A DNA stretch of 64,000 nt from the NCBI RefSeq assembly GCF_032818155.1, contig NZ_CP102589.1:2590001-2654000 (forward strand), read 5' to 3'. A program made the position numbers and the translations under genes. This stretch comes from Niallia taxi (GTDB taxonomy: Bacteria > Bacillota > Bacilli > Bacillales > Cytobacillaceae). The notes beneath the pieces were generated by a model. The model saw nothing but the letters and a program-made list of their open reading frames with translations, made no database searches and had not been told where the DNA came from. Of this stretch, positions 26,008-35,478 are shown piece after piece (position 1 is the first letter of the stretch; each line of letters begins with the position of its first letter).

Positions 26008-26406
26008 TATTATGCCCCTTTTTCCATTTTACTAAAAAATGATTAGAAATTTCAGCTGTCAGCACTTCTAACCAATAGCCCATATAAACGCTTAAATTGC
26101 ATATTCCTTATTCCACTAGCACAAACTTATTACAAAGCAAGGAATCATATAAGTCGCTTTTTATCAAAATAGTACTACAAATTTTCATTTTTTGGGTATT
26201 TTTTTATTTTTCACATAATTCAGATGGTAGCTATTTTTGCTTCCTGTTCATTATAACAGGGTATAAATAATGGGCATGTGCTAAATATCACACTCGTGAT
26301 ATAAGCCCCATGCCCATCTTACTCTTGAAAGCTTCTTTCTTTATTAGCAAAAGGTCAATAACGTGTGCAAGGAAGCATGCTGATATAGAAAGGAGTTCTC
26401 ATTAAA
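26008..26406. other. Intergenic stretch with a long near-perfect hairpin
   Basis: About 400 bases. At 26270-26317, ATGGGCATG...AATATCAC pairs with GTGATAT...CATGCCCAT around a 4-base loop, giving an approximately 22-bp arm with few mismatches. It lies downstream of the LysM-NlpC/P60 gene and upstream of glnL on the minus strand. There is only a weak U stretch (TATTTATA) on the minus side, so it may be a terminator, a leader structure of glnL or a repeat remnant. No gene is visible. Confidence 0.5.
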
Positions 26407-27348
26407 TTAGAAGAACGATTTTGCGCCTAAATAACGGCTTTTCCAATAGGAATTACTCATATCAGTAATTGTAACACCTGTCGATGATCCTGCATGAATA
26501 AACTTATTATTCCCCATGTAAATACCTGCATGGGAAGGACCTGATGTTGTTTCATAAAATACAATATCTCCTACTTCTGGTGTAGAGACTGCCGTCCCAG
26601 AGCTCCACATTGTTGCAACAGTTCTGGAAATGGATAAGCCTACTTTGCTGAAGGAATAATTAATAAATCCACTGCAGTCAAATCCAGATGGTGTACTTCC
26701 GCCCCATACATATGGAACACCAATATACTTTTGTGCTTCTGCAATCAAAGCAGATGCTTTAGAAGATTTATTTTGCGTTGGTGCAGCAGTCGTACCACCT
26801 GAAACAGGTGCTTTTACATTCAGAACTTGTCCAACGAAGATTGTATTAGTGGTCATATTATTCCATGTCTTTAACTGGTCTACTGTAATGTTAAACTTTG
26901 ATGAAATGAACCATAAAGAATCGCCGCTTACTACTTTGTAGGTTGCTGAAGTTGAAGCCGTAGCCTTGCTTTGCGAACTAGTAGATGTAACAATCATCAA
27001 CGATTGACCAACTTTAATTGTATCACTCGTTAAACTGTTCCATTCTTTAATTTTCGCAGTAGTTGTATTATATGCTACTGCAATTTTCGACAAAGCATCT
27101 CCACTCTTGACTGTATAATGGATATGCGCAGGAAGCAATGTTAATTCTTGTCCAACCTTAATAACTGTATTACTCAATTTATTGTACGCCGTAAGATTGG
27201 CAACTGAAATATTATTGGCAGCAGAAATCTTCGTTAATGTATCACCTGATTTTACAACGTACTTCTTTTCGTGAGCACTTGCAGTTGTCTGAAATCCGGC
27301 AAAAATAATCGTTGCTGTTGCACAAACAGTAAGCAGCTGTTTTTTCAT
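26407..27348 (-). CDS. lytE: Secreted LysM-NlpC/P60 peptidoglycan D,L-endopeptidase, LytE-like
   Basis: A 313-residue exported autolysin. A signal peptide (residues 1-26) is followed by three LysM domains (about 27-72, 77-120 and 136-179), a Ser/Thr-rich linker, and an NlpC/P60 domain (about 200-313). The catalytic cysteine is C225 in DCSGF and the histidines are in PSHAGIY (H273) and KFIHAG (H285). Three LysM modules and this length are the layout of B. subtilis LytE, which cleaves D-gamma-glutamyl-meso-DAP bonds during elongation and separation. CwlS and LytF have more LysM copies. AAGGAG lies upstream of the ATG. It is monocistronic. Confidence 0.88.
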   Translation of the reverse strand: MKKQLLTVCATATIIFAGFQTTASAHEKKYVVKSGDTLTKISAANNISVANLTAYNKLSNTVIKVGQELTLLPAHIHYTVKSGDALSKIAVAYNTTTAKIKEWNSLTSDTIKVGQSLMIVTSTSSQSKATASTSATYKVVSGDSLWFISSKFNITVDQLKTWNNMTTNTIFVGQVLNVKAPVSGGTTAAPTQNKSSKASALIAEAQKYIGVPYVWGGSTPSGFDCSGFINYSFSKVGLSISRTVATMWSSGTAVSTPEVGDIVFYETTSGPSHAGIYMGNNKFIHAGSSTGVTITDMSNSYWKSRYLGAKSFF

Positions 27349-27572
27349 GTAGTGGCATTCTCCTTTGTGTGTGTTGTACTGTCTCTGACTCTTATTCTAA
27401 TAACTAGCTTGCTAGATTCCTATGCATAAAAGCTGGATGAATTGGTCTATTTTTCCTTATTAAAACCAAAAGACTTCATTCGCGCATAATTACCTATTAA
27501 ATACAGTAGAATAAGCCTAGTTTTTTTCCATAACAATCATCTGTTTCCATATATAAGAATGGAAGCGGCAAA

Positions 27573-27616
27573 CAAAAAAAGTAATCCTTTTAAACACAAT
27601 GGTCCAAAAGGATTAC
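27573..27616 (-). terminator. Terminator of the sbcDC operon
   Basis: GTAATCCTTTT / AAAAGGATTAC perfect 11-bp stem. A run of eight As at 27573-27580 gives the U tract on the minus strand. Confidence 0.8.
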
Positions 27617-27622
27617 AATCTA

Positions 27623-30600
27623 TTAAAATAAATGATGAAATTGAGTCGTGCTTCCGTTTTGGCCTGATATTACTTCTAATTGCACATCAATTCTTTCCTT
27701 TAATTCAGGAACATGTGATATAATTCCGACCAATCTGCCTGTACTTTGTATTTCCATTAATGTTTCAATTGCTTGATCCAATGATTCAGGGTCCAATGTA
27801 CCAAAGCCTTCATCAATGAACATCGTTTCTAATGAAACTCCGCCGGCATATGATTGAACCACATCTGCTAAGCCTAATGCCAATGACAAGGCAGCCTTAA
27901 AGCTTTCTCCACCAGATAATGTTTTCACATGTCTTTCTTGGCCAGTATATTGGTCAAAGACAAGCAGCTCCAATCCGCTTTGCACATTTCCCTTAGAGCG
28001 GTCTTTTTTTCTGATGAGCTTGTATCTGCCACTAGTCATCTTCACAAGCCTGCTGTTAGCTTCCTGTAAAATATCATCTAAAAATGCTGCTAAAACATAT
28101 CTTTCAAACGTCATTCTATAAGTGTTTTGACCTCTAGTAATGTCGTATAAATGGCCAATAAGCTTATAGCTTTCCTCGAGCTCTTTCATATCGCTGTTAA
28201 TTTTCTTTACCTTAGCCATTATTTCTTTATTGTCCTTTTCCTTAATCAGCAGGTTAGTATGCTCCTGCTGCATAACAGCAATTTCTTCATCAAATACTTT
28301 TCGTTGAGCTAATAATGATTCCATATCTGGCGTCTTCACATCTCGAAGTATCTCCTCTAAGTCGCTGTATCGATCAGAAATAGAACGATATTGTTCTTTA
28401 TATTGCTGGATGCTGTTTTGCAGTGCTTCAATTTCGCCAGCAGGCAGCTTTGCTTGATGAAATTGTCCGTAAGTGGCAAAGCCCTCACTTGTCATTTTTT
28501 CCAAGAAAATTTTCCGTTCGGTTTGCAGGTTTGCAGCAATATCCGTATGCTGTTTTTCCAGGCTTTCCATTACACCAAGTTCCTTCTGCTGTTTTGTCTT
28601 TAGTTCTTGGAGTGCTGCCTGTGATTTGCTGTACAATTCCTCCAACGTTGCAAATTTTGACTTGGATGCAGCGAACTCCTGTTTAAAGCTTTCGGTATTT
28701 CGAAGATTTTCTGGAACAGCATTCTTCTTCGTGTTAAGCGCTGATTCCAATTCTGTCTTTTTGAGAATCAAATGATGGCTTTCTTCTATTGCTTTTTCAA
28801 GTTGGCCATTGTTTAATTCGATTGCTTGTTGCAATTCAACTGTTGCTTTATCTAACCTTTCAAGCCTGCTCGCAGCCTCCCCAAGGCTTCGCTGTACCTG
28901 CTCAAGCTCCTCTACCTCACGAGCAACTACTTGCTTCAACTCAACAGCAGACCAATTAGCAGCATCCGCTCTTATGGATTGCAGCTCTTTACTGCCTGTT
29001 TCCAGTTGTTCTGCTAAAAAGCTTATTTGAGAATTTATTTGAACTAATTCTGTTTCTGCAGCAGTCTTTTGCTTCTCGATGGTAGCTGCATCACCCTTGG
29101 CGCTTTTAATATCTTCCTGTGACGGGATATGAACATTCTTACTGCTTGCAGGAGCTGGGTGATGGTTACTGCCGCAAACAGGACATGGTGCATCTTGTTC
29201 CAGGCTTAAGGATAAATGGTAGGACTGTCCAGTAAACCAATCGTTTTCAAGCTTTTCCACTAAAGATTTTGCATCCTCAAATCGGGCAAGAATATTAGCT
29301 GAAAGCTCCTTTTTCTTACCAGCTATTTTTGTTTGTTCTGCTAGTCTTGTTTCGATTGAAATCTGTTTATCCAGCTTTTCCAGGACATGCTTTTTATCTG
29401 CCAAAAGCCCCTTATTTTCTAGTAAGGAGATTTTGCTGCTTTCAAGCTCCTGTCTGATTTCCTTATATCGCAGCAAATCCTTTTCGTGCTGTTCCTTGTT
29501 TTTCAAAATTGATTGCTTGTTTGCTTCTTGCTCCATTATTTGCGCAGATGTTTTAGCAACAGCTTCCTCAAGCATGGCAAACTGTTCAACATCTTTTTGA
29601 ATAGTTTTCAAAAAGGAAATATAGTCGGACAGCTCTTTTCTTTCAAGCTCCTTATCTGCTTCACGTTGAAAAGCTTTTTCTGCTTCTACCATGTTTTCTG
29701 CGATTTTTTCCAACATTACAGCTAATTGCGTTTTTTCCTGCTCACATTTGTCCAGCTGCTTCTTCAAGTGATGGCATATTTCCTCCTGCTGTGTGAGCAT
29801 TGCAGCTTTTTGGGCGAGAAGTGCTGCTTTTTCATTTGCATTCACCATTTCACGCTGTTCCTCAAGCCTATCCTTTTGCAGCTTCAGATCGTTCTTCAGC
29901 TTCATTTGCTTTAATACAGCCTCTGCCTCAAACACTTTATTATTAAGATCATCTCGGTCCTTATTCTTTTTTTCAAGTTCTGCCTTTAACTCTTTTGTTT
30001 TTTGTGCCATCATCTCGATTTCTTTTTCAAGCAAAGGCAAAAGAACAACATCGTTATCATTTCCTTCTTTTATCAGGTTGTAAAGCTCCTCGACAAATAT
30101 ACTGGAGATATTGGCTAAAGCAGATTTTCTCATTAACAGCTGCTGTTCCACATTTCTCTTCAGCTCTGATGATTGGTCTTTAAGCTTATCTTCCATGTAT
30201 TTATATATTTCTGTGTGGAAGAGCTTCTGGAGAATTGCTTCCTTTTCCTTACTGTCAGAAGTCAAAAGCTTTCTAAATTCACCTTGAGGTATCATGAGAA
30301 TTTGCCTAAATTGATTACTGTCTATTTGCATAATCTCTTTAATTTTTTCTTCCACATCTCTTATCGAGGAAGCGATGTTTTTTAATTCTCCGTTTCCATC
30401 ATAAACATACAGCTCTGCTTTGGCACCGATTGTAGTGAAACCATCGCCTCTTTCTTTCTTCTTGTCTTGCTGCGGCGATCTTGTAATTAGATAGCGCTTG
30501 TCTCTTAACTTGAAATCAAGACTAACCTCTGTTAATAAGGAATCTGCCGCAAACTGACTTCTCAGCTCAGGTCCGTTTCTGTCTTCTCCACTTGCTTTTC

Positions 30601-30760
30601 CATATATCGCATAACTGATTCCATCAAAAATCGTCGTTTTTCCTGCTCCTGTTTTACCAGAAATCACAAACATTGTCCGAGTTCCGAGCTTTGTAAAATC
30701 AATTGTTTCTGTTTTAGCATATGGGCCAAATGCTTGCATCGTTAATTTCAGCGGTCTCAT
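27623..30760 (-). CDS. sbcC: Exonuclease subunit SbcC (Rad50-like ATPase)
   Basis: A 1045-residue SMC-type ATPase that, with SbcD, opens hairpins and trims blocked DNA ends. The N-terminal Walker A is SGKTGAGKTTIFDGI. Two long coiled-coil arms flank the zinc hook CPVCG (about residue 525), where dimers join. The C-terminal part carries the ABC signature TLSGGESFKAALSLAL and Walker B/D-loop MFIDEGFGTLDPESL. The Q-loop region IMIPQGEFRKLL is present. Its ATG overlaps the sbcD stop (ATGA), so the two are translationally coupled. Confidence 0.95.
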   Translation of the reverse strand: MRPLKLTMQAFGPYAKTETIDFTKLGTRTMFVISGKTGAGKTTIFDGISYAIYGKASGEDRNGPELRSQFAADSLLTEVSLDFKLRDKRYLITRSPQQDKKKERGDGFTTIGAKAELYVYDGNGELKNIASSIRDVEEKIKEIMQIDSNQFRQILMIPQGEFRKLLTSDSKEKEAILQKLFHTEIYKYMEDKLKDQSSELKRNVEQQLLMRKSALANISSIFVEELYNLIKEGNDNDVVLLPLLEKEIEMMAQKTKELKAELEKKNKDRDDLNNKVFEAEAVLKQMKLKNDLKLQKDRLEEQREMVNANEKAALLAQKAAMLTQQEEICHHLKKQLDKCEQEKTQLAVMLEKIAENMVEAEKAFQREADKELERKELSDYISFLKTIQKDVEQFAMLEEAVAKTSAQIMEQEANKQSILKNKEQHEKDLLRYKEIRQELESSKISLLENKGLLADKKHVLEKLDKQISIETRLAEQTKIAGKKKELSANILARFEDAKSLVEKLENDWFTGQSYHLSLSLEQDAPCPVCGSNHHPAPASSKNVHIPSQEDIKSAKGDAATIEKQKTAAETELVQINSQISFLAEQLETGSKELQSIRADAANWSAVELKQVVAREVEELEQVQRSLGEAASRLERLDKATVELQQAIELNNGQLEKAIEESHHLILKKTELESALNTKKNAVPENLRNTESFKQEFAASKSKFATLEELYSKSQAALQELKTKQQKELGVMESLEKQHTDIAANLQTERKIFLEKMTSEGFATYGQFHQAKLPAGEIEALQNSIQQYKEQYRSISDRYSDLEEILRDVKTPDMESLLAQRKVFDEEIAVMQQEHTNLLIKEKDNKEIMAKVKKINSDMKELEESYKLIGHLYDITRGQNTYRMTFERYVLAAFLDDILQEANSRLVKMTSGRYKLIRKKDRSKGNVQSGLELLVFDQYTGQERHVKTLSGGESFKAALSLALGLADVVQSYAGGVSLETMFIDEGFGTLDPESLDQAIETLMEIQSTGRLVGIISHVPELKERIDVQLEVISGQNGSTTQFHHLF

Positions 30761-31902
30761 TTTAATGCCTCCTCCCTTCTGACTTTGTCGATAACATTAC
30801 TAATTATTGTTCGTTTTTCCTCTGTGAAATCAGCAGTTGTCATTTCTTCATAAAAGGACATAAATAAATCCAGTTCTGTTTTGCGCTTATGATCTTTTTC
30901 TTCTAAAGATGTTTTTTTCTTCTTGTCGATATTTTCCAGTTTCCTTTCCAGATGCAGCACATTCGGATAAACCTGTCTCAGCTTCTGTATAGGATCAAGA
31001 ATCGCACCCTCATCTAATATAGTAACTTTTAAATAGTCGTCTATTTTTTGCTTGTTATAAAATGCTGGATCCAGTAACTCGTCCATATATCCTTCAAGCT
31101 CTCTCATATCCTTTTTTGGTGTAAAGGAATGGTATCGCTCCGTGAAAGAACCTTTTTCATCTACTTCAATAATCGAAACTGATTTTCGTTGCTTTGCTTC
31201 TGAGAAGGAATATTTCATTAATGAGCCAGAATACTTTACGGTAGGATGATTTATGGCATCAGGACTATGAAGATGACCTAAAGCAGTATAAGAAAAAGGT
31301 GCAAATAACTCTGCTCCTACACATCCTGAACCTCCAACAGACAGGACTCTTTCTGAGTCAGATGTTTTGCCTCCAAGAACAAAACTATGTCCAATTAAAA
31401 TATTGGGCTCATTCACACTAAGTTGATCTTCTATTTTGCCAACAATTGCTTTCATCGCATCATGATGACTAACGATGGATGAATCGCCAAGAAATTCTCT
31501 CACTGTTACTGGCTCACAATAAGGAACTAAATAAAAGTTAACGCCATTCATATTAATTGACGTAAGACTGTTTTCTATTTTTCCATTTAAGTAAAATTTA
31601 TTTTGTTTATACCATGAGCTTCCGAATGACAGTCTTTCTGCACTGTCGTGATTCCCTGATACAGCAAGGATTGGAATATTCAGTTCTACGTTGATGGTAT
31701 AAAGTATTTCATCAAGCAAGTTCACTGCATCTGTTGGTGGAATGGAGCGGTCATATAAATCTCCGGCAATTATAACAGCGTCTGGCTGTTCTGTTTTTAC
31801 AAGTTCTACGAATTGATTAAGCATATGTCTTTGGTCCTCTGTCATATAAAGACCATGTACTAGCTTTCCAAGATGCCAATCTGCAGTATGAATAAATTTC
31901 AA
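30757..31902 (-). CDS. sbcD: Exonuclease subunit SbcD (Mre11-like nuclease)
   Basis: A 381-residue calcineurin-like metallophosphoesterase, the nuclease partner of SbcC. Metal-binding motifs appear in order: FIHTADWHLGK at the N-terminus, IIAGDLYDRS, VSGNHDSAERL, and IGHSFVLGG/TALGHLHSPD. The open frame runs 26 codons further upstream, through low-complexity sequence. TTG at 31902 is chosen because it gives the standard N-terminus (KFIHTADWHLG) and is preceded by GAGGTGAT at correct spacing. A short (TA)n tract lies just upstream, at about 31924-31938. Confidence 0.93.
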   Translation of the reverse strand: MKFIHTADWHLGKLVHGLYMTEDQRHMLNQFVELVKTEQPDAVIIAGDLYDRSIPPTDAVNLLDEILYTINVELNIPILAVSGNHDSAERLSFGSSWYKQNKFYLNGKIENSLTSINMNGVNFYLVPYCEPVTVREFLGDSSIVSHHDAMKAIVGKIEDQLSVNEPNILIGHSFVLGGKTSDSERVLSVGGSGCVGAELFAPFSYTALGHLHSPDAINHPTVKYSGSLMKYSFSEAKQRKSVSIIEVDEKGSFTERYHSFTPKKDMRELEGYMDELLDPAFYNKQKIDDYLKVTILDEGAILDPIQKLRQVYPNVLHLERKLENIDKKKKTSLEEKDHKRKTELDLFMSFYEEMTTADFTEEKRTIISNVIDKVRREEALK

Positions 31903-32037
31903 AACTATCACCTCAAAAAATAAAATATATATATATATAAAGTCAATTATTTCAACAAAAGCATTGAGACTATTTATCATTATAGCAAACTATTATGTAT
32001 AGAATGGAGTTTAGTTTTGATGATTCCAAAAAACGCC

Positions 32038-32074
32038 AAAAGGGATACCTATTTAATAGGTATCCCTTTTATTT
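32038..32074. terminator. Terminator of the cold-shock gene
   Basis: AAAGGGATACCTATT / AATAGGTATCCCTTT, a 15-bp near-continuous palindrome with U tracts on both sides. Confidence 0.75.
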
Positions 32075-32085
32075 ATGTTGGTCGA

Positions 32086-32286
32086 TTATTTTTTAACGAC
32101 ATTAGAAGCTTGTGGGCCACGAGCGCCTTCAACTACTTCGAATTCAACTTCTTGTCCTTCTTCTAAAGACTTGAAGCCTTCTGTTTGAATTGCAGAATAA
32201 TGTACAAATACATCATTTCCGCCTTCTTGCTCGATAAATCCAAATCCTTTTTCTGCGTTAAACCATTTTACTTTACCGTTGTTCAT
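32086..32286 (-). CDS. cspD: Cold shock protein (CspD-like)
   Basis: A 66-residue single OB-fold RNA/DNA chaperone. RNP1 is KGFGFIEQ and RNP2 is DVFVHYSAI, with aromatic residues at all the usual stacking positions. The ends [10 protein letters not shown] and [10 protein letters not shown] resemble B. subtilis CspD slightly more than CspB or CspC. TAGGAGGA precedes the ATG. An untranslated leader of over 100 AT-rich bases lies upstream, as is usual for thermoregulated csp mRNAs. The paralogue assignment is tentative, but the family is certain. Confidence 0.92.
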   Translation of the reverse strand: MNNGKVKWFNAEKGFGFIEQEGGNDVFVHYSAIQTEGFKSLEEGQEVEFEVVEGARGPQASNVVKK

Positions 32287-32494
32287 GAAAATATCCTCCT
32301 ATAAGCTAAAAAAAGCTTTACTTAAAATTACCATTTTATACCGCATTCTTATTACGATTGCCAATCTTTAAAACTATGAAAATAGGCAGTAACACTTAAA
32401 TACGTTACCTAACGGTTAATGTAAATTTAACATTTTTAGTTATTATTGTCAATAGAAAACCCTTTCATTTTTCAGATAATTAGTTTTGTATATG

Positions 32495-32632
32495 TTATCC
32501 CTTCATTCTATCCGGCAAACTATCAATTGATAGAATCATTAGATCTAGGCGGGTTTCAATCCGATATAACAGATACAAGCATACGACGATTGGAAACCCT
32601 GCTTCGCTGATAAATGATAACCATTCAGCCAT
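32495..32632 (-). CDS. YvrJ family small membrane protein
   Basis: A 45-codon gene. The product begins MAEWLSFISEAGFPIVVCLY, continues LLYRIETRLDLM and ends SIDSLPDRMKG. It is one hydrophobic segment followed by an amphipathic tail, with the GFPIVV..YLL.RIE signature of YvrJ proteins. AAAGGAG lies before the ATG at 32632. It follows the DUF1659 and DUF2922 genes on the same strand, a cluster common in Bacillaceae. A hairpin separates it from DUF2922. Function unknown. Size, topology and the nearby holin-like gene suggest membrane activity, but this is inference. Confidence 0.8.
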   Translation of the reverse strand: MAEWLSFISEAGFPIVVCLYLLYRIETRLDLMILSIDSLPDRMKG

Positions 32633-32673
32633 ATTATTACTCCTTTTTTTGTTTTTTCAGTTATTTACTTAAT

Positions 32674-32700
32674 AAAAGGGACAGCAGAAAAAACTGTCCC
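32674..32700 (-). terminator. Hairpin between DUF2922 and YvrJ genes
   Basis: GGGACAG / CTGTCCC stem with an A-rich loop. On the minus strand it is followed by TTTTATTAAG. It may terminate the two-gene DUF unit or attenuate read-through into yvrJ. Confidence 0.55.
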
Positions 32701-32708
32701 CCCTCTGC

Positions 32709-32924
32709 TTATAGTTCATATTCTGTTACATTTCGTTCAATTACACGCACACCCTTAGCAGCAATTAAATCACCATTAGCAGTTGTCAAAACATCTGCAG
32801 CAATGATTGTGTCCATAGCTGTTTTCATCGTTTCCATGTCAACTGGCTCTAAAGGCTCCCCCAACGTTAGTTTTGATTGTTTTCCGTTTGCAGCAATAAA
32901 GGTTAATTCCAGTGTTTTCGTCAT
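32709..32924 (-). CDS. DUF2922 domain protein
   Basis: A 71-residue protein covering one DUF2922 domain: KTLELTFIAANGKQSKLTL at the start, then DMETMKTAMDTIIAADVL and a closing strand RVIERNVTEYEL. No signal, membrane segment or catalytic motif is seen. GGAGGTGG precedes the ATG. It lies 30 bases downstream of the DUF1659 gene and is probably co-transcribed with it. The DUF1659-DUF2922-YvrJ grouping recurs in Bacillaceae, but no function is established to my knowledge. Confidence 0.8.
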   Translation of the reverse strand: MTKTLELTFIAANGKQSKLTLGEPLEPVDMETMKTAMDTIIAADVLTTANGDLIAAKGVRVIERNVTEYEL

Positions 32925-32954
32925 TTAGTCCACCTCCTATTTTTTTAGCTTAGA

Positions 32955-33173
32955 TTATCTCGTAATATCATAGCTCTCATGCTTTGTCACAGAATGAACA
33001 GGATATTTCACGATTGATTCAATGGAATCTGCAGCCTGGATAATTTGGTCTGGAGCAGCTGTTGCCTTGACTAGATTAAAGGTTTTACTGATAAGTTGCG
33101 GGTCCCCGTTCTCCTTCACACCATTTTGAAAATATAGCTTAATACTAGTCTCTTTCAATAGTGATTGTGCCAT
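32955..33173 (-). CDS. DUF1659 domain protein
   Basis: A 72-residue small protein with the DUF1659 pattern: KLYFQNGVKENGDPQLISKTF, then ADSIESIVKYPVHSVTKHES. It is soluble, with alternating strand and helix, and is similar in overall plan to DUF2922, with which it may share ancestry or form a pair. GGAGGTGATG precedes the ATG, with an extended anti-Shine-Dalgarno match. It is the first gene of the small-protein cluster. Function unknown. Confidence 0.8.
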   Translation of the reverse strand: MAQSLLKETSIKLYFQNGVKENGDPQLISKTFNLVKATAAPDQIIQAADSIESIVKYPVHSVTKHESYDITR

Positions 33174-33347
33174 TTTCCATCACCTCCTTTCCCCTTCTAT
33201 ATAGAAAAGAAAAGAGATAATGGACAGGTAAAGACGAAAGGAAAAATGTATATTAAAATAAACTCTTACTTTAGGTATGCGAACATACGTATGAAAGCAC
33301 TCTTTCATAGAATATATTATCAAAGGATCTAACGGAGGGAAGCAAAC

Positions 33348-33608
33348 ATGGAATTGGAATTGTTGAAGGCATATATTAATGAGAATTATTATATTTTTAT
33401 ACCAGTTCTATGGGTGATAGGATATGCTCTAAAACAAACACCGCTGATACCAAATTGGCTTATTATTTGGATTTTGCTGGCATTTTCCATTATTCTCGGT
33501 ACTTGGACAAATGGTTTTCACCTATCAACTATTATTAACGGCATTTTAGTTACAGGAGTCGCGGTATTAGGACATCAAATGATGGCGCATATGCCATTTA
33601 AAAAATAA
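33348..33608 (+). CDS. Phage-holin-family small membrane protein
   Basis: An 86-residue protein with three hydrophobic segments (about 15-28, 35-53 and 60-75) and the pattern WVIGYALKQTPLIPNWLIIW then GILVTGVAVLGHQMM, seen in A118/SPP1-type holin families. The tail is basic (HMPFKK). GGAGGG lies upstream of the ATG. No endolysin is next to it and no other phage gene is nearby, so it is a chromosomal holin-like gene standing beside the DUF1659/DUF2922/YvrJ cluster. CGAACATACGTATG at 33279-33292 is a weak relative of a LexA box. Confidence 0.7.
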   Translation: MELELLKAYINENYYIFIPVLWVIGYALKQTPLIPNWLIIWILLAFSIILGTWTNGFHLSTIINGILVTGVAVLGHQMMAHMPFKK

Positions 33609-33627
33609 TAATTATTTTAAAGAAAAA

Positions 33628-33680
33628 GAAGCCTTGTGCTTATTAGGAAATCTTTAAGCAGCACAAGCCTTCTTTTTTAT
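33628..33680 (+). terminator. Terminator after the holin-like gene
   Basis: CTTGTGCT / AGCACAAG core stem extended by GAAG/CTTC, with a loop of about 18 bases, followed by TTCTTTTTTATATT. Confidence 0.7.
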
Positions 33681-33773
33681 ATTATTCATGGTTATAGAAC
33701 AATTGTTATAATAAACTTCCTTATCGATAAAACACTATCTTTGAAAGTTTTTTGTTTACCTTACATACCCATT

Positions 33774-35219
33774 TTATTTAATTGCTTTGCTAACCTTCAT
33801 CTTCTTCCCTTTAATCGTTGCATTTTCCATCGCTTGGAGGACTAATGATCCTTTTCCATTTAAAATATCAACATAAGACATATTATCGTGAATCGTAATT
33901 ATGCCAATGTCATCAACCGTAACACCAGGTATTTTCGCAATAGTTCCAACAAAATCTACTGGGCGAATTTTCTTCTTTTTCCCGCCATTAAAATGGAGTT
34001 TAATAATATCTTGATTAATTCTTGCAGTTTTATTATTCTTTACCACTCTACGGCCACTGATTTTCTCATCAAAAGCAGCTTGCCCGCTGGCAACTGCCTG
34101 TTTTGTTGGTGGTTCCATTTCAGTCAATTCAAAGCCAATATAATTTTGGATTGCTTTAAGGAATTTTCCTTCATATGGTGTTGTAAACGAAATGGCTTTC
34201 CCTTTTTTACCGGCACGACCAGTTCTGCCTGATCTATGGACATAGCTCTCTCTTTCCATAGGTATGTCATAATTAACAACTAGTGTTACATTATCAACAT
34301 CAATTCCTCTAGCCGCTACATCTGTTGCGACAAGATAGCGGAAGTTCCCCATTTTGAAGCCATCCATTACCGCAAACCGATCTTCTTGCTCTAAGCCGCC
34401 ATGAATTTTTTCACAGGAATAATTTGCTCTTTCCAATTCTGAGAACACAGTATCAACGTGCTCCTTTGTGTTGCAGAAAATAATGCAGCTATCAGGATTT
34501 TCAATAATAGTTACATCTTTAAGCAAGGAAAGTTTTTCTTCTTGCTTTACTTCTATTTTATAATGATCAATTGTGCTAGTTGTTACCTCATTTGAAGCGA
34601 TTTCGATGTTAACAGGGTCTTTCATATATTTATGACAGAGGCCTTCCACATCCTTAGGCAATGTCGCAGAAAATACCATTGTCACTCTATTTGTAGGGAG
34701 TTCCTCCATAATTGCTTCCACTTCGTCAATAAAGCCCATATTTAGCATTTCATCTGTTTCATCAATAACAAGATACTTTATCTCGTCTAATACTAATGTT
34801 CCTCTTTCGATATGATCCATAACACGTCCAGGTGTTCCGACAACTACATGTGTTTTTTGCTTCAATTCTTCTTTTTGTTTGGCGAATGGTTCTTTTCCGT
34901 AAACTGCCATTGCTTTTATCCGTTTAAATCTACCGATATTAGTAATATCCTCACGAACCTGAGCTGCTAGCTCCCTTGTTGGTGTTAGAATTAAAGCTTG
35001 TGGCTTTTTTTCTTCCCATTTAACCATTTCACAAATAGGGATACCAAAGGAAGCTGTTTTCCCACTGCCTGTTTGAGACTTCACTACTAAATCATGGTCT
35101 TCTAAAGCAAGTGGTATTACTTTGTTTTGAACTTCTGTAGGGTTCTCATATTTAAGTACAGAAAGTGCTCTTTTTATTTCATCACTTAATTGATAGTTCT
35201 CAAAGCTTATATTACCCAT
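33774..35219 (-). CDS. dbpA: ATP-dependent RNA helicase DbpA (YxiN type)
   Basis: A 481-residue DEAD-box helicase of ribosome assembly. Motif I is [11 protein letters not shown], Ia PTRELAAQV, Ib [27 protein letters not shown] and [12 protein letters not shown]. The C-terminal domain (about residue 405 on, [19 protein letters not shown] to [11 protein letters not shown]) is the RNA-recognition domain that in YxiN binds hairpin 92 of 23S rRNA. Motif II reads DETD instead of DEAD, an Ala-to-Thr change one base from the usual codon. Length equals YxiN. It has its own upstream region and no operon partner. Confidence 0.92.
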   Translation of the reverse strand: MGNISFENYQLSDEIKRALSVLKYENPTEVQNKVIPLALEDHDLVVKSQTGSGKTASFGIPICEMVKWEEKKPQALILTPTRELAAQVREDITNIGRFKRIKAMAVYGKEPFAKQKEELKQKTHVVVGTPGRVMDHIERGTLVLDEIKYLVIDETDEMLNMGFIDEVEAIMEELPTNRVTMVFSATLPKDVEGLCHKYMKDPVNIEIASNEVTTSTIDHYKIEVKQEEKLSLLKDVTIIENPDSCIIFCNTKEHVDTVFSELERANYSCEKIHGGLEQEDRFAVMDGFKMGNFRYLVATDVAARGIDVDNVTLVVNYDIPMERESYVHRSGRTGRAGKKGKAISFTTPYEGKFLKAIQNYIGFELTEMEPPTKQAVASGQAAFDEKISGRRVVKNNKTARINQDIIKLHFNGGKKKKIRPVDFVGTIAKIPGVTVDDIGIITIHDNMSYVDILNGKGSLVLQAMENATIKGKKMKVSKAIK

Positions 35220-35442
35220 AAAAAAACCTCATTCTTTAAATTATTCGATATATATATAGGATTCTCTTTAACAAATAGGTTATGCAAATATACATATCCT
35301 TTTATTATACTTGAAAGATGGGTGAAAAAGCTGCTATTTCCATTTTAAAAATAATCCGATTTAGTTCCTTTTGTTTTTTACATATATGATCAAACACTGA
35401 AACAAAACAAAATAGGTTCTATTTAAACAGAAAACACCAAAT
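35220..35442. other. Leader/promoter region of dbpA
   Basis: About 220 AT-rich bases between the dbpA start and the terminator of the next gene. DEAD-box genes often have long leaders. Nothing specific was recognised. Confidence 0.3.
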
Positions 35443-35478
35443 AAAAAAACTGAACTATGCGATAAACTAGTTCAGTTT
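35443..35478 (-). terminator. Terminator of the isochorismatase unit
   Basis: AAACTGAACTA / TAGTTCAGTTT perfect stem with a 10-base loop. Seven As on the left supply the minus-strand U tract. The stem resembles the hairpin inside the two interspersed repeats. Confidence 0.75.

Noticed and set aside
31924..31938. (TA)n tract as a CRISPR-like or regulatory repeat
   Set aside because: A simple dinucleotide run of about 15 bases upstream of sbcD, with no spacer structure.
33279..33292. LexA box before the holin-like gene
   Set aside because: CGAACATACGTATG keeps only one good half-site. It is too weak compared with the box at 47097.
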